Assembly (NCBI GenBank): GCA_003141245.1
Contig: PLLE01000041.1
Location: 115,338 to 157,336, forward strand
DNA length: 41,999 nt
Direction: 5' to 3'
From: Chloroflexota bacterium
GTDB taxonomy: Bacteria > Chloroflexota > Limnocylindria > Limnocylindrales > CSP1-4
Shown: positions 7,344 to 15,643 of the stretch, piece by piece
Position numbering within the stretch: position 1 is the stretch's first letter
Layout of the letters: every line of letters begins with the position of its first letter
Notes under the pieces: model-generated
The model's database searches: none
What the model was told of the DNA's origin: nothing
The model's input: only the letters and a program-made list of their open reading frames with translations
Program-made: the position numbers and the translations under genes

Positions 7344-8203
7344 CGACCATGAACGAGGCCGTCCACTGGTCGGCCGAGCTCGGCGGGGGGACGCGGGTCG
7401 CCCTGATCCAGGCCGGCCGGTTTCGATCCGATGCCGGGGCTCTTCTGGGCGTCGTACCGCGGATGATGTGGAACGGCCTGGTCGCCGATGAGATAGACCA
7501 TGACCATCGACTGCTTCAGGCGCTCAACTGTCTGCTTGTCGAGACGCCGGCCGGGCGCGTCCTTGTGGAGACCGGAATAGGTGACCGGATCACGGAGAAG
7601 GGCCGCGCCATGCGGCGATACGAAGGGATCTGGATTCTTCCGGCGCTAGAGAACGCTGGCTTTGCGCCCGACACGGTGGACGCGGTCATCGTCAGCCACC
7701 TCCACTACGACCATGCCGGCGGAATCCTTCGGGCCGACGGATCGCTGGCGTTCCCTCGCGCCAAGCTGGTGGCGCAGCGAGCCGAGTGGAAGATCGCCAT
7801 GGAGTTCAACCCGCGCTTGATCGCGAGCTACGACCAGCCGGAGTTGCGTCTTGTCCGAGATCTCGGCATGCAGTCCGCAGCGGACGGCGATGTGGAGATC
7901 CTTCCCGGCGTCTTCGTGTTCGCGACTGGCGGGCACTCGGCCGGCCATCAAGGTGTGATCGTGCGGGGCTCGGAGCGAACAGTCGCGTTCTTCGGGGACC
8001 TGTGCATGCGGCCGTGGAGCGCCAACCCGAAGTGGGTGACGGCGTTCGATGACTTCCCGCTCGATTCTGTGGCCGTGAAGGCGGAGCTGTTTGCCCGGGC
8101 CGCGGACGAGGAATGGACGATCGTTCTCTCGCACGAGCCGCTGCATCCGGTAGGTCGCCTGACCCGCGACCGCGACCGCTTCCGATACGAGGCCGAGGTC
8201 TAG
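7340..8203 (+). CDS. Metallo-beta-lactamase-fold hydrolase (AHL-lactonase-like)
   Basis: A 287-residue protein starting at the ATG that overlaps the dcd stop. The di-metal site is complete: HLHYDH (His120, His122, Asp124, His125), GHS (His199), Asp220 in FFGDL and His265 in LSHEP. The spacing and the GGHSAGHQG motif resemble the N-acyl-homoserine lactonase / quorum-quenching branch, but many relatives act on other esters and lactones. Its translational coupling to nrdR-dcd is notable, and a nucleotide-related or house-cleaning role is possible. The substrate cannot be named. Confidence 0.85.
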   Translation: MTTMNEAVHWSAELGGGTRVALIQAGRFRSDAGALLGVVPRMMWNGLVADEIDHDHRLLQALNCLLVETPAGRVLVETGIGDRITEKGRAMRRYEGIWILPALENAGFAPDTVDAVIVSHLHYDHAGGILRADGSLAFPRAKLVAQRAEWKIAMEFNPRLIASYDQPELRLVRDLGMQSAADGDVEILPGVFVFATGGHSAGHQGVIVRGSERTVAFFGDLCMRPWSANPKWVTAFDDFPLDSVAVKAELFARAADEEWTIVLSHEPLHPVGRLTRDRDRFRYEAEV

Positions 8204-8233
8204 GGCCCGTCCCTCGGCGGCCTCCAGACGCGG

Positions 8234-8239
8234 TAACAT
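8234..8239 (+). promoter_or_regulatory. -10 element of tRNA-Arg
   Basis: TAACAT lies eight bases before the tRNA 5' end, a normal distance to the transcription start. It has the CGG-TAnnnT context also seen before 1770 and 3445. Confidence 0.45.
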
Positions 8240-8247
8240 CCCGGCGG

Positions 8248-8323
8248 GCCCCCGTAGCTCAGTGGATAGAGCGCCGCCGTCCTAAGGCGGGCGTCGTCGG
8301 TTCGAGTCCGGCCGGGGGCGCCA
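8248..8323 (+). tRNA. tRNA-Arg(CCT)
   Basis: A 76-base cloverleaf. Acceptor GCCCCCG pairs with CGGGGGC, with G as discriminator and an encoded CCA (8321-8323). Anticodon stem CCGCC/GGCGG closes the loop GTCCTAA, giving anticodon CCT, which reads AGG. The T loop is GTTCGAGTC. Confidence 0.95.
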
Positions 8324-8362
8324 GACTCGTTTCGAGGGGAGAGGGGCAGCGGGAGTCGGCCC

Positions 8363-9031
8363 ATGCGATTTCGGAACCGCGCCCTGGTCGTGATCGGCGT
8401 CGCTGCCGCGATGGCCTACCTCGAGGCGGCCGTCGTGGTGTACCTGCAGCGCGCCCTGGACATCACTCCGGAGCGGCTCTTCCCGTTGCGCGGCCCGGAG
8501 ATGGTCGGCGACCTGGCCGCCATCGAGGTTGGCCGCGAGTTCGCGACGTTGGTCATGCTCATCGGGATCGGCTGCCTGGCCGGCCGGGCATGGCTCGATC
8601 GCCTGGCCTGGACCGCCATCGCCTTCGGGGTGTGGGACATCCTCTACTACTGCTGGTTGTGGATCTTCATCGGTTGGCCTCACTCGCCGGCTACCTGGGA
8701 CGTGCTCTTCCTGATCCCGGTGCCCTGGATCGGCCCGGTCTGGGCGCCGGTCGCCGTCAGCGCCGCGCTCATCGGATTCGGGCTTGCGGCCGCACGACAG
8801 GTCGGCCGGGGTGGCGTTTTCCAGCCGGTCCGGTCGGAAGTGATCCTTGCCGTGGCTGGCGGGCTGCTCGTCGTGGTCAGTTTCACGGCCGACGCGGCCC
8901 GGATCATGGCCGGAGGATTGCCCGGCTGGTATCCGTGGCCGGTCTTCGTCGCGGGCATGGCTCTGGCTACGCTTGGCGCCGGACGAGTCTTGCGCCGAGG
9001 AGCGGAGGAGGCCCGGACCGCCGCGCGATAA
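8363..9031 (+). CDS. Polytopic membrane protein of unknown function
   Basis: A 222-residue protein with about six hydrophobic helices (near residues 7-28, 60-75, 80-102, 110-140, 155-178 and 187-205). The N terminus carries the motif YLEAAVVVYL, and the middle has the aromatic stretch WDILYYCWLW. No enzymatic motif is visible and I cannot place it in a named family. A purine-rich stretch about 20 bases upstream may serve as ribosome site. It lies alone after tRNA-Arg. Confidence 0.7.
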   Translation: MRFRNRALVVIGVAAAMAYLEAAVVVYLQRALDITPERLFPLRGPEMVGDLAAIEVGREFATLVMLIGIGCLAGRAWLDRLAWTAIAFGVWDILYYCWLWIFIGWPHSPATWDVLFLIPVPWIGPVWAPVAVSAALIGFGLAAARQVGRGGVFQPVRSEVILAVAGGLLVVVSFTADAARIMAGGLPGWYPWPVFVAGMALATLGAGRVLRRGAEEARTAAR

Positions 9032-9231
9032 CGGCCGTCATCCGACTGCGGACCGCCTGACGGCGTTGATGCGACGGCGGTTCGTCTCGTGGAATCGAGA
9101 TGCCGGCCCGGTCAGGGTATTCTTGAGTCGTCGGTGCCGCGCGCCGCTATACGTCACGCAGCCCCCGGCCGCCGCGTCCTTGGGCGGTGCCGCGGAGACG
9201 GCAAGCTGACGAGGTGGAGGAAGAACGGTTG

Positions 9232-10101
9232 ATGGTGCGCCGATCGGGGCGACGGGGCCGGTTGCTGGCAGGGGCGATCGCGTACTCGGCTTTGTGCGTG
9301 GTCCTCGCATCGGTCGCATGGGTGGCGGTCGGGAGTGTCTCTGCTGGCGCCCCAACGCCCACGCCTTCGTACGTCGCCGCGGCGAGCACGGCCCCGATGA
9401 CCACGCCGCCGCCTAGCGAGACCGCCGACTCGACCACGCCGCCGCCTGTCTCGACCAGCACCCCGACGTATGTCCCGACGCCGAGTCCGACCGGTACCAG
9501 GGGCCCGTTCAAGATGGACATCTACAGGCTCGGCACTTTCAAGTCCCAGATCAACAAGTACGCCTGCATGGCCGGCGCTCTTCAGAACATGCTGAACATC
9601 ATCGGTCCCAAGATCGACCTGACGTCGACCCGGCAGGTTGAGATCAGCCACCTCATCGTGGACAACACCACCAAGACCGACAGCCTCAACGGCGGCTATG
9701 GCCCGGCGGGCTGGGCCATCACCCTGACCCAGCTGGGAGCCGGAAAGTACAAGCTTCTGATAGACGGCTCGCTGGATCAGGCCATGCACGACGCGGCGTC
9801 CGCTCTGCGCAAGACGGGCCGTCCGGTCGGCCTGCTGTCCTGGTGGGGCGCCCACTCCTGGGTGATGACAGGTTTTCGGTCCAGCGCCGATCCGCGCTAC
9901 TTCCCCAAGGACTACACGCTGAGCGGCGCCTACATCGTGGATCCGTTCTACCCGCGAATCAGCACGATCTGGGGTCAGACCCTGGGGCCCGACACCTTCC
10001 GCGACATGGCGGATATGGCTCACAACTACATCGGTTGGAAGCGCCCCGAGGGGCATTACAAGGACCGCGACGGGAAATGGCTACTGGTGGTCCCGTACTA
10101 G
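9232..10101 (+). CDS. Secreted papain/C39-like cysteine peptidase candidate
   Basis: A 289-residue exported protein from the ATG at 9232, which lies 11 bases after GGAGG (9216-9220); a TTG at 9229 and a GTG at 9187 are alternatives. An Arg-rich n-region and a hydrophobic segment (about 12-38) form a signal peptide or anchor. A Thr/Pro/Ser-rich linker follows (about 40-90). The globular part has Cys112 in KYACMAGALQNML, His208 in GAHSWVMTG and Asp237 in YIVDPF. This order and spacing match the Cys-His-Asp triad of papain-fold C39-like domains. Activity is inferred. A -10-like TATTCT is at 9118-9123 and a small hairpin at 9085-9100. Confidence 0.65.
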   Translation: MVRRSGRRGRLLAGAIAYSALCVVLASVAWVAVGSVSAGAPTPTPSYVAAASTAPMTTPPPSETADSTTPPPVSTSTPTYVPTPSPTGTRGPFKMDIYRLGTFKSQINKYACMAGALQNMLNIIGPKIDLTSTRQVEISHLIVDNTTKTDSLNGGYGPAGWAITLTQLGAGKYKLLIDGSLDQAMHDAASALRKTGRPVGLLSWWGAHSWVMTGFRSSADPRYFPKDYTLSGAYIVDPFYPRISTIWGQTLGPDTFRDMADMAHNYIGWKRPEGHYKDRDGKWLLVVPY

Positions 10102-10121
10102 ACCAGGACCGACGCCCTGCC

Positions 10122-10586
10122 TCAGTCGTGGCAGCCGGCGCAGCGCCCCGAGATCGTCACGTGGGAGAGGTCCACGGCAAAGCCCAGCTGTGAAGCGAGC
10201 GCCTCGACTATGACGGCGCCGGCTTCCGGGCGGATCTCCCAGGTAGTTCCACAGCCGACGCAGTGGAGGTGGCCGTGGATCTGCCGCGGGAGGACGTGGT
10301 ACTCCTCTCGGCCGCCCGGGCCGTGGCCGTGGCGGACCAACCCAAGGTCCTCGAGCATGTCGAGGGTGCGGTAGACCGTGGATGGGGTGGTGGTCTGGTC
10401 GCGCTCCTTGCAGCGGGCGATCAGTTCGGTGGCGGTGACGTGACCCTCGCGCTCGCGCAATACATCGATCAGGGTGCGGCGCTGGGGTGTCCAGCGAAGG
10501 CCGTTGGTACGCAACCGATCGGCGACGTCATCCCACGGGCTGGCGGACGTCCGGTGATCGGTCTCACTGGTCTTCGTTCGTGGCAC
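10122..10586 (-). CDS. Fur-family metalloregulator (Nur-like candidate)
   Basis: A ferric-uptake-regulator-type repressor, 154 residues from the GTG at 10586, chosen because AGAAGGGA lies seven bases upstream; the frame stays open to 10715. The N-terminal winged helix contains RWTPQRRTLIDVL and STVYRTLDMLEDLGLV. The C-terminal half has the metal motif HGHLHCVGC and ends with GRCAGCHD, giving the two CxxC pairs of the structural zinc site. It is divergent from a NikMNQO-type importer, so it probably senses nickel or cobalt and represses that operon. Zinc or iron cannot be excluded from sequence. Confidence 0.88.
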   Translation of the reverse strand: MPRTKTSETDHRTSASPWDDVADRLRTNGLRWTPQRRTLIDVLREREGHVTATELIARCKERDQTTTPSTVYRTLDMLEDLGLVRHGHGPGGREEYHVLPRQIHGHLHCVGCGTTWEIRPEAGAVIVEALASQLGFAVDLSHVTISGRCAGCHD

Positions 10587-10611
10587 GGTGCGGTCCCTTC
10601 TGTGCAGCTGA

Positions 10612-10641
10612 TTGTGGCGCATCGGCCGATTGCCGTAGACT
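10612..10641 (+). promoter_or_regulatory. Promoter of the nikM operon
   Basis: TTGTGG (10612-10617) and TAGACT (10636-10641) are 18 bases apart. The start of transcription would fall near 10648, at the edge of the dyad described next. Confidence 0.5.
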
Positions 10642-10647
10642 TCGTCC

Positions 10648-10678
10648 ATACGCAAGATGTTGCAATAGCGACGCGTAT
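10648..10678 (+). promoter_or_regulatory. Probable operator for the Fur-family regulator
   Basis: Several nested dyads are present. ATACGC (10648-10653) mirrors GCGTAT (10673-10678). GCAA (10652-10655) mirrors TTGC (10660-10663). GTTGC/GCGAC (10659-10672) forms a 7+7 Fur-like half-site pair. The array covers the predicted nikM transcription start and lies between the divergent regulator and importer genes, as expected for a metal-dependent repressor. Confidence 0.5.
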
Positions 10679-10707
10679 CGTCAGGTGAGACGAGAAGAGT
10701 CGAGACG

Positions 10708-11991
10708 ATGCACATTCCGGACGGTTACCTTGCCCCCGCTGTCGCCATGGCTCTGGCTGTCCCCACCGTGCCGGCCTGGGGGCTTGCGACGCAACGGGTC
10801 AAGAAGGTTCTCAACAACAGGACCGTGCCGCTGCTGGCGATCTTCTCCGCGCTGAGCTTCACGATCATGATGTTCAACATTCCGGTGCCCGGCGGAACGA
10901 CCGCGCACGGGGTAGGGGGCACTCTCATCGCCGTCGTCCTGGGCCCATGGGCGGCGGTCATAGCCGTCAGCACCGCGCTGATACTGCAGGCCCTCTTCTT
11001 CGGAGACGGCGGCGTCCTGGCGATCTTCGCCAATTGCCTGAACATGGCCATCATCCTGCCCTTCGTCGGTTATGCGACGTACCGGCTGATCGCGGCGGGC
11101 GCGCCGACTCTCTCGACGCGACGGGCGATCGCCGCGGGGATCGGCGCCTATGTCGGCATCAGCGTTTCGGCCCTGGCGGTGGGCATCGAACTGGGGATCG
11201 AGCCGCTGCTCTTCTCGAGTGGCGGCCACGCTCTCTATAGCCCGTACGGGCTGCGAGAGGCGATCCCGGCGATGCTGGCTGCACACATGCTCGGCGCCTC
11301 GATCGTCGAAGGCCTGATCACTGGGCTCGGCGTCGCGTACCTGCAGCGCCGCCATCCTGAATACCTGACCAGTCTGCGAGGCATCTTCGCGCCGGAAGAG
11401 GCTGCCGCGGGCCGTCCGTCGCAACGTCCGCTCTGGCAGATCGTCCTGGCGACTGTGGTCGTCGCTGTCGCAGTCCTTGGCGCAATCGGTCTGGTGGAGG
11501 GCGGCGGCGACCCGAATCGGATGTTCAACGCCGACTGGTCGGCGGTCGACTGGCCGTCAGTCGGCAGCATGCTGCTGGTCACCGCGATCGCGGGCGTCGT
11601 TCTGGTGCCGGTCACGTACTTGCTTCTGCCGCGCTCGATCAAGCGGATCGGGTCGGCCTTCGTGGCGCTGGCGGTCGTTGCGCCTCTGGGCCTGATCGCC
11701 CCCGGCTTCGCGTACGGGGAAGGCGGCGCCCACGACGTCAAGGCCGCTTTCGGCTATGTCCCAACCGGGCTGCAGGACCTGTCGGGCATATTCGCGGCGC
11801 CGATGTCGGAGTACAACCTTCCGCTCCCGTTCTTCTCCGATGCGAACGCGCCCCTGTGGCACGCCGGCATCGGCTATGAGATCGCCGGCGTCCTGGGGAT
11901 CCTGGCCGTGGGTGGCGTGACATACCTCATCGCTCGCCTGCTTCGCGGCAGTGGCGGGCCGACCTCGGTCGCGGAAGAAGCCGGCTCGTGA
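10708..11991 (+). CDS. ECF nickel/cobalt transporter S-component NikM/CbiM with C-terminal NikN-like part
   Basis: The substrate-binding membrane subunit of a group I energy-coupling-factor importer, 427 residues. The mature N terminus MHIPDGYL and His67 (in TTAHGVGG) are exactly the residues that form the square-planar Ni/Co site with Met1 and His2 in NikM and CbiM, which fixes the ATG at 10708. About six helices make the M domain (1-215). A variable linker follows, and then residues 230-415 with further helices resemble the small NikN/CbiN partner fused at the C terminus. The stop overlaps the NikQ start (GTGA). Confidence 0.9.
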   Translation: MHIPDGYLAPAVAMALAVPTVPAWGLATQRVKKVLNNRTVPLLAIFSALSFTIMMFNIPVPGGTTAHGVGGTLIAVVLGPWAAVIAVSTALILQALFFGDGGVLAIFANCLNMAIILPFVGYATYRLIAAGAPTLSTRRAIAAGIGAYVGISVSALAVGIELGIEPLLFSSGGHALYSPYGLREAIPAMLAAHMLGASIVEGLITGLGVAYLQRRHPEYLTSLRGIFAPEEAAAGRPSQRPLWQIVLATVVVAVAVLGAIGLVEGGGDPNRMFNADWSAVDWPSVGSMLLVTAIAGVVLVPVTYLLLPRSIKRIGSAFVALAVVAPLGLIAPGFAYGEGGAHDVKAAFGYVPTGLQDLSGIFAAPMSEYNLPLPFFSDANAPLWHAGIGYEIAGVLGILAVGGVTYLIARLLRGSGGPTSVAEEAGS

Positions 11992-12854
11992 CCGCCCTCG
12001 TTGCCGGCCGCAAGCCGATCGAGGGACGCATCGGCTGGCTCGAGCGGACCGTCGGCGGGATCACCGCCAACATCGAGCACGCCGTCTTCACGGAACGACA
12101 CGCGCGCTCGGCTGGCTGGTTGCAGGCTCGCGATCCGCGCGCCAAGCTCGTCGGCTTCCTGGTGGCGATCGTGGCCACCAGCCTGGTCGGCTCGCTCGTC
12201 GCGCTGGCCCTGCTGTATGGCGCGGTCTTGGCCGCAGCTCGGGCGAGTCGGGTCCCGTTCGGCTTCTTCGTCAAGCGCGTCTGGCTCGGGATCCCGTTCT
12301 TCGCCGGGATCGTGGTCGTGCCCGCGATCTTCTTCGTGCCCGGAGATCGGGTCTTCGATCTGGCGGTCGGTCCCGCACATCTCGCTCCGTCCTGGAACGG
12401 GCTGGTCGGTGGGGTGCTGTTAGTCAGCCGCGTGGGCGTCTCGGTTTCGCTGGCCGTCCTGCTGGTGGTGACGACGCCGTGGGCGGATCTGCTCAAGAGC
12501 CTGCGCGCCCTCCGGACGCCGCAGGTCTTCGTGCTCGTCCTGTCGATGACCTACCGCTACATCTTCCTGTTCCTGCACACGACCAACGGAATCCTGCTGG
12601 CCCGCAAGAGCCGTTCGGTGGGTCGGTCGAGCGGTGGCGAGCAGCGTCGTTGGATCACGGGGACCATGGGCAACCTCATGAGCCGAGCATTCAAGATGAG
12701 CAACGACGTATACGCCGCGATGCTGGCCCGCGGCTTCACGGGCGAGGTTCGCGTGTACAGCACGTACCGAATGCGGGCGACCGACTGGCTCTCCCTGGGT
12801 GGCGTGGCCGCCGTTTCGGTGGCGGTCGTGCTGGCTACGCGCGTGCTGCCATGA
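11988..12854 (+). CDS. ECF transporter T-component NikQ/CbiQ
   Basis: The coupling subunit that links the two ATPases to NikM. It has 288 residues with about five hydrophobic segments. The cytoplasmic coupling motif is visible as AAMLARGFTGEV near residue 245, the Ala-Arg-Gly signature of T components. The GTG start overlaps the stop of nikM, and the stop overlaps the start of the ATPase gene (ATGA), giving strict translational coupling. Confidence 0.9.
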   Translation: MTALVAGRKPIEGRIGWLERTVGGITANIEHAVFTERHARSAGWLQARDPRAKLVGFLVAIVATSLVGSLVALALLYGAVLAAARASRVPFGFFVKRVWLGIPFFAGIVVVPAIFFVPGDRVFDLAVGPAHLAPSWNGLVGGVLLVSRVGVSVSLAVLLVVTTPWADLLKSLRALRTPQVFVLVLSMTYRYIFLFLHTTNGILLARKSRSVGRSSGGEQRRWITGTMGNLMSRAFKMSNDVYAAMLARGFTGEVRVYSTYRMRATDWLSLGGVAAVSVAVVLATRVLP

Positions 12855-13831
12855 CGGAAGTTGCCCTGACGGACGTCGCCGTGACGGACGCTGCCGCGGA
12901 GCGGGCCACCGCGGTCGGACCGGTCGGACCGGGTGGGCTGGGCGAGCCTGTGTTCCGCCTGCGCGACGTCCGGTACGTCTACGCAGGCCGGCAGCCGGCG
13001 CTCGACGGCGTGGATCTGGAGATCTGGCCCGGCGAGCGCGTCGCTCTGCTCGGCGCCAACGGCAGCGGCAAGTCCACGCTCCTCAAGCTCCTCGACGGCA
13101 TCGTGGCGCCGACGAGCGGAACGATGCGTGCCCTGGGTCGCGACGTCGCGGCCGTCGCTGCGGGCCAGGACGCCTTCAGCTTCCATCGAGAGGTGGGGCT
13201 CGTCTTCCAGGACCCGGAGATCCAGCTGTTCAGCGCCACCGTTCTCGACGACGTGGCCTTCGGGCCGCTGCAGCTGGGCCTGAGTCGAGACGACGTGCGG
13301 CAAAGGTGCGACGAAGCCCTGGCTGCGATGGAGATCGCGCACCTGGCCGACCGTGCGCCCTTCGAGCTTTCGGGCGGGGAGAAGAAGCGGGCCGCAATCG
13401 CCTCGGTCCTCTCGCTTCGGCCGGACGTCCTGCTTCTCGACGAGCCGACGGCATCGCTGGACCCACGGACGAAATGGGTTCTGGTGGATCTGATCCAGCG
13501 TCTCGGCGATGCGGGCCGGACGCTCGTCGTGGCCACTCACGAGCTCGACATAGTGCCACTGATCGCAGATCGGGCGGTCGTCCTCAGCGAGGAGGGGAGG
13601 GTGATGGCGGATGGCGCCCCGGCCACGATCCTCGCCGACGCGGAGCTCCTGGTGCGGGCGAATCTGATCCACGAGCACCTTCACGGGCACGGAGCGGTCA
13701 GGCACTCGCATCGTCACGACAGCGCGGACGGGAGTCACGACCACGAGATCGAGGCGGGGCCCGGGTCTGGGAGCGGCAAGCCCTCCGGCGTCGGAGCGCG
13801 AGCCCGACGCGCAGGTTCGCAGCGCGACTGA
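12851..13831 (+). CDS. ECF transporter ATPase NikO/CbiO
   Basis: The ABC ATPase of the metal importer, 326 residues. Motifs are Walker A GANGSGKST (about 69-77), the Q-loop QDPEIQLF, signature LSGGEKKR, Walker B VLLLDEPT and the switch histidine in ATHELD. An atypical N-terminal extension of about 35 residues precedes the domain. The last 60 residues carry a His-rich stretch (HEHLHGHG, HSHRHD, SHDHE), suited to binding Ni, Co or Zn, followed by a Gly/Arg tail. It overlaps the T-component gene by four bases. Confidence 0.92.
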   Translation: MTEVALTDVAVTDAAAERATAVGPVGPGGLGEPVFRLRDVRYVYAGRQPALDGVDLEIWPGERVALLGANGSGKSTLLKLLDGIVAPTSGTMRALGRDVAAVAAGQDAFSFHREVGLVFQDPEIQLFSATVLDDVAFGPLQLGLSRDDVRQRCDEALAAMEIAHLADRAPFELSGGEKKRAAIASVLSLRPDVLLLDEPTASLDPRTKWVLVDLIQRLGDAGRTLVVATHELDIVPLIADRAVVLSEEGRVMADGAPATILADAELLVRANLIHEHLHGHGAVRHSHRHDSADGSHDHEIEAGPGSGSGKPSGVGARARRAGSQRD

Positions 13832-13841
13832 CGCCGCCGCA

Positions 13842-13847
13842 TATACT
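13842..13847 (+). promoter_or_regulatory. -10 element of a probable leaderless promoter
   Basis: TATACT ends six bases before the ATG at 13854, just after the nikO stop. No convincing -35 is visible. Confidence 0.5.
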
Positions 13848-13853
13848 CCGCGA

Positions 13854-14012
13854 ATGCGCCGCCTCGTTTGCATCGTGGCTCTCGTCGGGAGGTTCGCCGG
13901 GCAGGGGTACGTCTGGCGCGTCGGGCCGCTTCGGCGACCCGTGCCGATCGAGTGGCAGATGCCGGCCGAGACCAACAACGGCACTTTCCCGGCCTGGTGG
14001 CTGGCTCGCTGA
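13854..14012 (+). CDS. Small leaderless ORF, 52 residues, function unknown
   Basis: It starts MRRLVCIVAL and ends TFPAWWLAR. A consensus-like -10 sits six bases upstream, and the stop overlaps the next start as TGATG. It is Trp- and Arg-rich without a clear domain. It may be a real small protein or a translated leader that couples initiation of the solute-binding protein. The promoter geometry and overlap are seen; expression is inferred. Confidence 0.4.
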   Translation: MRRLVCIVALVGRFAGQGYVWRVGPLRRPVPIEWQMPAETNNGTFPAWWLAR

Positions 14013-15643
14013 TGTACAGCTGGGCCTCACCCCCGCCTCGCCCGAGCAGGCGCCGCGCCGGAGCCATGGCTGTCGTCTCGGTGCTCGCCGTGGTGGCTGC
14101 GTTCGTGGGGAGCGCCATAGTCTGGCGGCCCGCCGGCAGCAGCGTGCTGGCCGGCACGTCCATCGGGTCGGTGACGATCCTCGGGGCCTCCGCGGCATCG
14201 CTCGATCCGGCGGTCCAGTCCGACGCGGGCAGCGCGCAGGTCGTCTCGCAGTTCTTCGAATCGCTGACCGCGATCGACACCACCGGGCATGTGCAGCCGG
14301 CCCTGGCCGACGGCTGGCAAACCTCGGACGGTGGCAAACGGATCGTCTTCCATCTGCGATCGGGCCTGACATTCTCGGATGGGACGTCGCTCCGGGCGGC
14401 CGACGTCGTCTCGAGTTGGATGCGCGTGCTGGCACCTTCCCAGCCGAGTCAGCTCGCCTCCCTGCTCGACGATGTCGTGGGGGCTCGGGCGTACCGTGAA
14501 GGGAGCGGGTCGAAATCGGCCGTCGGCATCCAGGCGCTCGGCGACCAGCAGGTTGTGATCGACCTGGTGAACCCCGCGGCGGACTTCGCCGCCATCGCCT
14601 CCGGCCCGACCCTGGCGGTCGTGCCGCCCGCCATTGACTCCGACGCCGGCATCCTGCTGCCCCACACCTTCGTCGGTAGCGGCGCGTACGTGCTCAGCGG
14701 CTTGACCGCGACCGAAACGACGATGACGGCGAACCCGCATTACTGGGCCGGGCCGCCGCCGATCGAGACCGTCCACCTGCTGAGCTCGATCGGGGGGAAG
14801 AGTCCCGTCTCCGAGTTCGAGAACGGCAACCTCGACTACACGCCGATCAGCCTGTATGACGCGTCGTGGATCGCCTACGACGGGACGCTCGGGCCGTCGC
14901 TCCGGATCGAGCCGTCGCCGTCCGTGGAGTTCTACGGCTTCGATGCTACGAAGGCGCCGTTCTCGGACGTCCACGTCCGGCGGGCATTCCAGATGGGGGT
15001 CGACTGGCGCCGGATCGTGAACTTGCTGGCCGATCCGCTCGAGCAGCCGGCCACCGGCATGGTGCCTCCGGGCGTGCCGGGCCACGGCGAGACCGACTTC
15101 GGCCCGAAATTCGACCTGCAGAAGGCTCGCGCGGAGCTTGCGGCCGCCGGCTTCCCAAACGGCGTCGGCTTTCCGAAGATCACGCTGGTCACCGCGGGCG
15201 CGGCCCTGGACGAGGCGATCGTGCGGCAGCTCCACGACAACCTGGGCATCGAGATCAACTACGAGGAGCTCGACTGGACCACGTACAACGAGCGCCTGCT
15301 CAGCGACCCGCCGGCTTTCTGGGAGATGGACTGGGTGGCCGACTACCCCGGCGCAAACGACTTCCTTGGGCTGCTCCTTGGCACCGGCAAGACGAATAAC
15401 TTCGGGCGGTGGACCTCGGGCGACTTCGACGCCGCCATCGGCCGGGCTCTCTCGGCCACCGATCCGGCGGCGATGCAGGGGGCCTTCGATCAGGCCCAGG
15501 CGATCGTGCTCGACCAGGCGCCCGTGATCCCAGTGGACAATGGGGCGGGCTACTCGCTGGCCTCGCCGAAGCTCCTCGGGGCGCTGCCGAACGGCCAGGG
15601 CCTGGTTCGTTACGCCGGTCTGGCCTGGGCGAGCGGCTTGTGA
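14012..15643 (+). CDS. Extracellular solute-binding protein, family 5 (peptide/nickel type)
   Basis: A 543-residue ABC-importer binding protein. The start is ambiguous: the ATG at 14012 overlaps the preceding small ORF, while GTG at 13997 or ATG at 14066 are possible. An Arg-rich n-region and a hydrophobic helix (about 19-38) export or anchor it; no lipobox cysteine is present. Family hallmarks are the LDPAVQSD start, PALADGWQTSDGG, FHLRSGLTFSDG, NPHYW and VRRAFQMGVDW. Cognate permeases and ATPases are absent here, so it is an orphan. It lies directly after the nickel importer, but the ligand could equally be a peptide. It overlaps the protease gene downstream (GTGA). Confidence 0.85.
   Translation: MYSWASPPPRPSRRRAGAMAVVSVLAVVAAFVGSAIVWRPAGSSVLAGTSIGSVTILGASAASLDPAVQSDAGSAQVVSQFFESLTAIDTTGHVQPALADGWQTSDGGKRIVFHLRSGLTFSDGTSLRAADVVSSWMRVLAPSQPSQLASLLDDVVGARAYREGSGSKSAVGIQALGDQQVVIDLVNPAADFAAIASGPTLAVVPPAIDSDAGILLPHTFVGSGAYVLSGLTATETTMTANPHYWAGPPPIETVHLLSSIGGKSPVSEFENGNLDYTPISLYDASWIAYDGTLGPSLRIEPSPSVEFYGFDATKAPFSDVHVRRAFQMGVDWRRIVNLLADPLEQPATGMVPPGVPGHGETDFGPKFDLQKARAELAAAGFPNGVGFPKITLVTAGAALDEAIVRQLHDNLGIEINYEELDWTTYNERLLSDPPAFWEMDWVADYPGANDFLGLLLGTGKTNNFGRWTSGDFDAAIGRALSATDPAAMQGAFDQAQAIVLDQAPVIPVDNGAGYSLASPKLLGALPNGQGLVRYAGLAWASGL

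Noticed and set aside
14012-15643. Nickel-specific binding protein belonging to the nik operon
   Set aside because: Family-5 proteins bind many peptides and metals, ECF importers need no such protein, and a separate promoter lies between; kept as orphan.
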